Shown: positions 5,344 to 5,729 of the stretch, one piece after another
How positions within the stretch are numbered: the stretch's first letter is position 1
Layout: every line of letters starts with the position of its first letter
Assembly (NCBI GenBank): GCA_012514925.1
Contig: JAAYZI010000217.1
Span: 1 to 5,729 of the forward strand
DNA length: 5,729 nt
Origin: Deltaproteobacteria bacterium
GTDB lineage: Bacteria; Bdellovibrionota_C; UBA2361; JAAYZI01
Reading direction: 5' to 3'
Notes under the pieces: model-generated
What the model saw: the letters and a program-made list of their open reading frames with translations, nothing else
The model's database searches: none
What the model was told of the DNA's origin: nothing
Position numbers and translations under genes: made by a program

Positions 5344-5729
5344 TCAATGGAAGCACTCAGGCTGCGCCTTCACCATGTTGACAATCTGTTTAAGCATATG
5401 CTCTATGCTTTCTGGGTCGTCCAATAAATGACAGTATCCGCACGCGCCGTGCTTCTCAGCGCTCTTTTCAATCTCTTGTGAATTGATGTCGCTAGTCACA
5501 ATCACCGCCACCTCAATCCCCTTGCAGCCATCCAAGACCTGAAAGCTATTAACATCCCCAATGTGGGCATCCAGTAGCACCACGGAAGGGCGCCACTCCC
5601 GGATCATTCTTAGAGCCTGATGGCCACTAGTGGTGCACTGACAATCGATCTTGTAGAGATGACTGTTGAGGTCAACCTGTTCCTTAAACAGGTTGCAGTA
5701 ATCCTCCTGATCGTGCACAAACAAAAGGC
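5344..5729 (-). CDS. Degenerate response-regulator receiver domain, 5' end cut by window
   Basis: This is the C-terminal part of a protein whose reading frame continues past the right edge. The codons at 5727-5725 and 5724-5722 (CTT, TTG) read Leu-Leu directly into FVHDQED, which is the first beta strand of a receiver domain, so the TTG is not a start. Counting that TTG Leu as 1, the phospho-acceptor is Asp52 in VVLLDAHIGD and the switch Thr is 77 in VIVTSD. The end PESIEHMLKQIVNMV is the last helix. Two family positions are altered: the acidic pair reads His4-Asp5 instead of Asp-Asp, and the invariant Lys after strand 5 is replaced (GYCHLL where GYLLKP is usual). Weak, non-canonical or phosphorylation-independent signalling is therefore possible. 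No output domain follows: the protein ends 12 or so residues after the last helix. It is either a stand-alone receiver or the tail of a longer protein. Confidence 0.85.
   Translation of the reverse strand, partial: LLFVHDQEDYCNLFKEQVDLNSHLYKIDCQCTTSGHQALRMIREWRPSVVLLDAHIGDVNSFQVLDGCKGIEVAVIVTSDINSQEIEKSAEKHGACGYCHLLDDPESIEHMLKQIVNMVKAQPECFH

Noticed and set aside
5722..5724. TTG start codon for the receiver-domain gene
   Set aside because: The codons before it continue the first beta strand (Leu-Leu-Phe-Val), so the frame extends beyond the window edge.

Overview
This window looks like a chromosomal segment of a bacterium with roughly even base composition. All six supported genes lie on the minus strand, so transcription runs from high to low coordinates. 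The organism cannot be named from the sequence. A Sec-type signal peptide ending in an Ala-X-Ala-like site and a receiver-domain protein point to an ordinary free-living bacterium, probably with a diderm envelope. By memory alone, the arginine enzymes read more like actinobacterial-type sequences than enterobacterial ones. This is an impression, not a placement.

Layout in transcription order: (1) 5729-5344, the C-terminal end of a degenerate response-regulator receiver domain that runs off the right edge; (2) 5319-4945, a 124-residue unrecognised protein, 24 bp downstream and in the same frame; (3) 4944-4557, a 388-bp non-coding block with repeats; (4) 4556-3546, a secreted protein with a Pro-Gly-rich linker and a 12-cysteine body, not recognised; (5) 3545-3295, a second non-coding block with a perfect 30-bp palindrome and the probable argC promoter; (6) 3294-207, a tight argC-argB-argD operon; (7) 206-1, a third non-coding block.

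The arg operon supplies steps two to four of ornithine synthesis: ArgB phosphorylates N-acetylglutamate, ArgC reduces the acyl phosphate, and ArgD transaminates the semialdehyde to N-acetylornithine. Spacing is 21 bp between argC and argB, and argB overlaps argD by 14 bp, so translation is probably coupled. The genes for making acetylglutamate and removing the acetyl group (argJ, or argA and argE) are not in the window. ArgB has the N-terminal helix and C-terminal signature of the arginine-inhibited class.

The least ordinary feature is a short repeat family present in all three intergenic blocks. Each copy combines a GTAACCGTTCAC-like end, a conserved core (AATTTTGTTTTYAGCCTGGG) and a palindrome built on CTTTCTCCGGAGAAAG. 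One copy supplies the argD stop codon, one ends next to the argC promoter, and one block is rearranged. This looks like a small non-autonomous element or its remnants. No transposase is present, and no target duplications were found.
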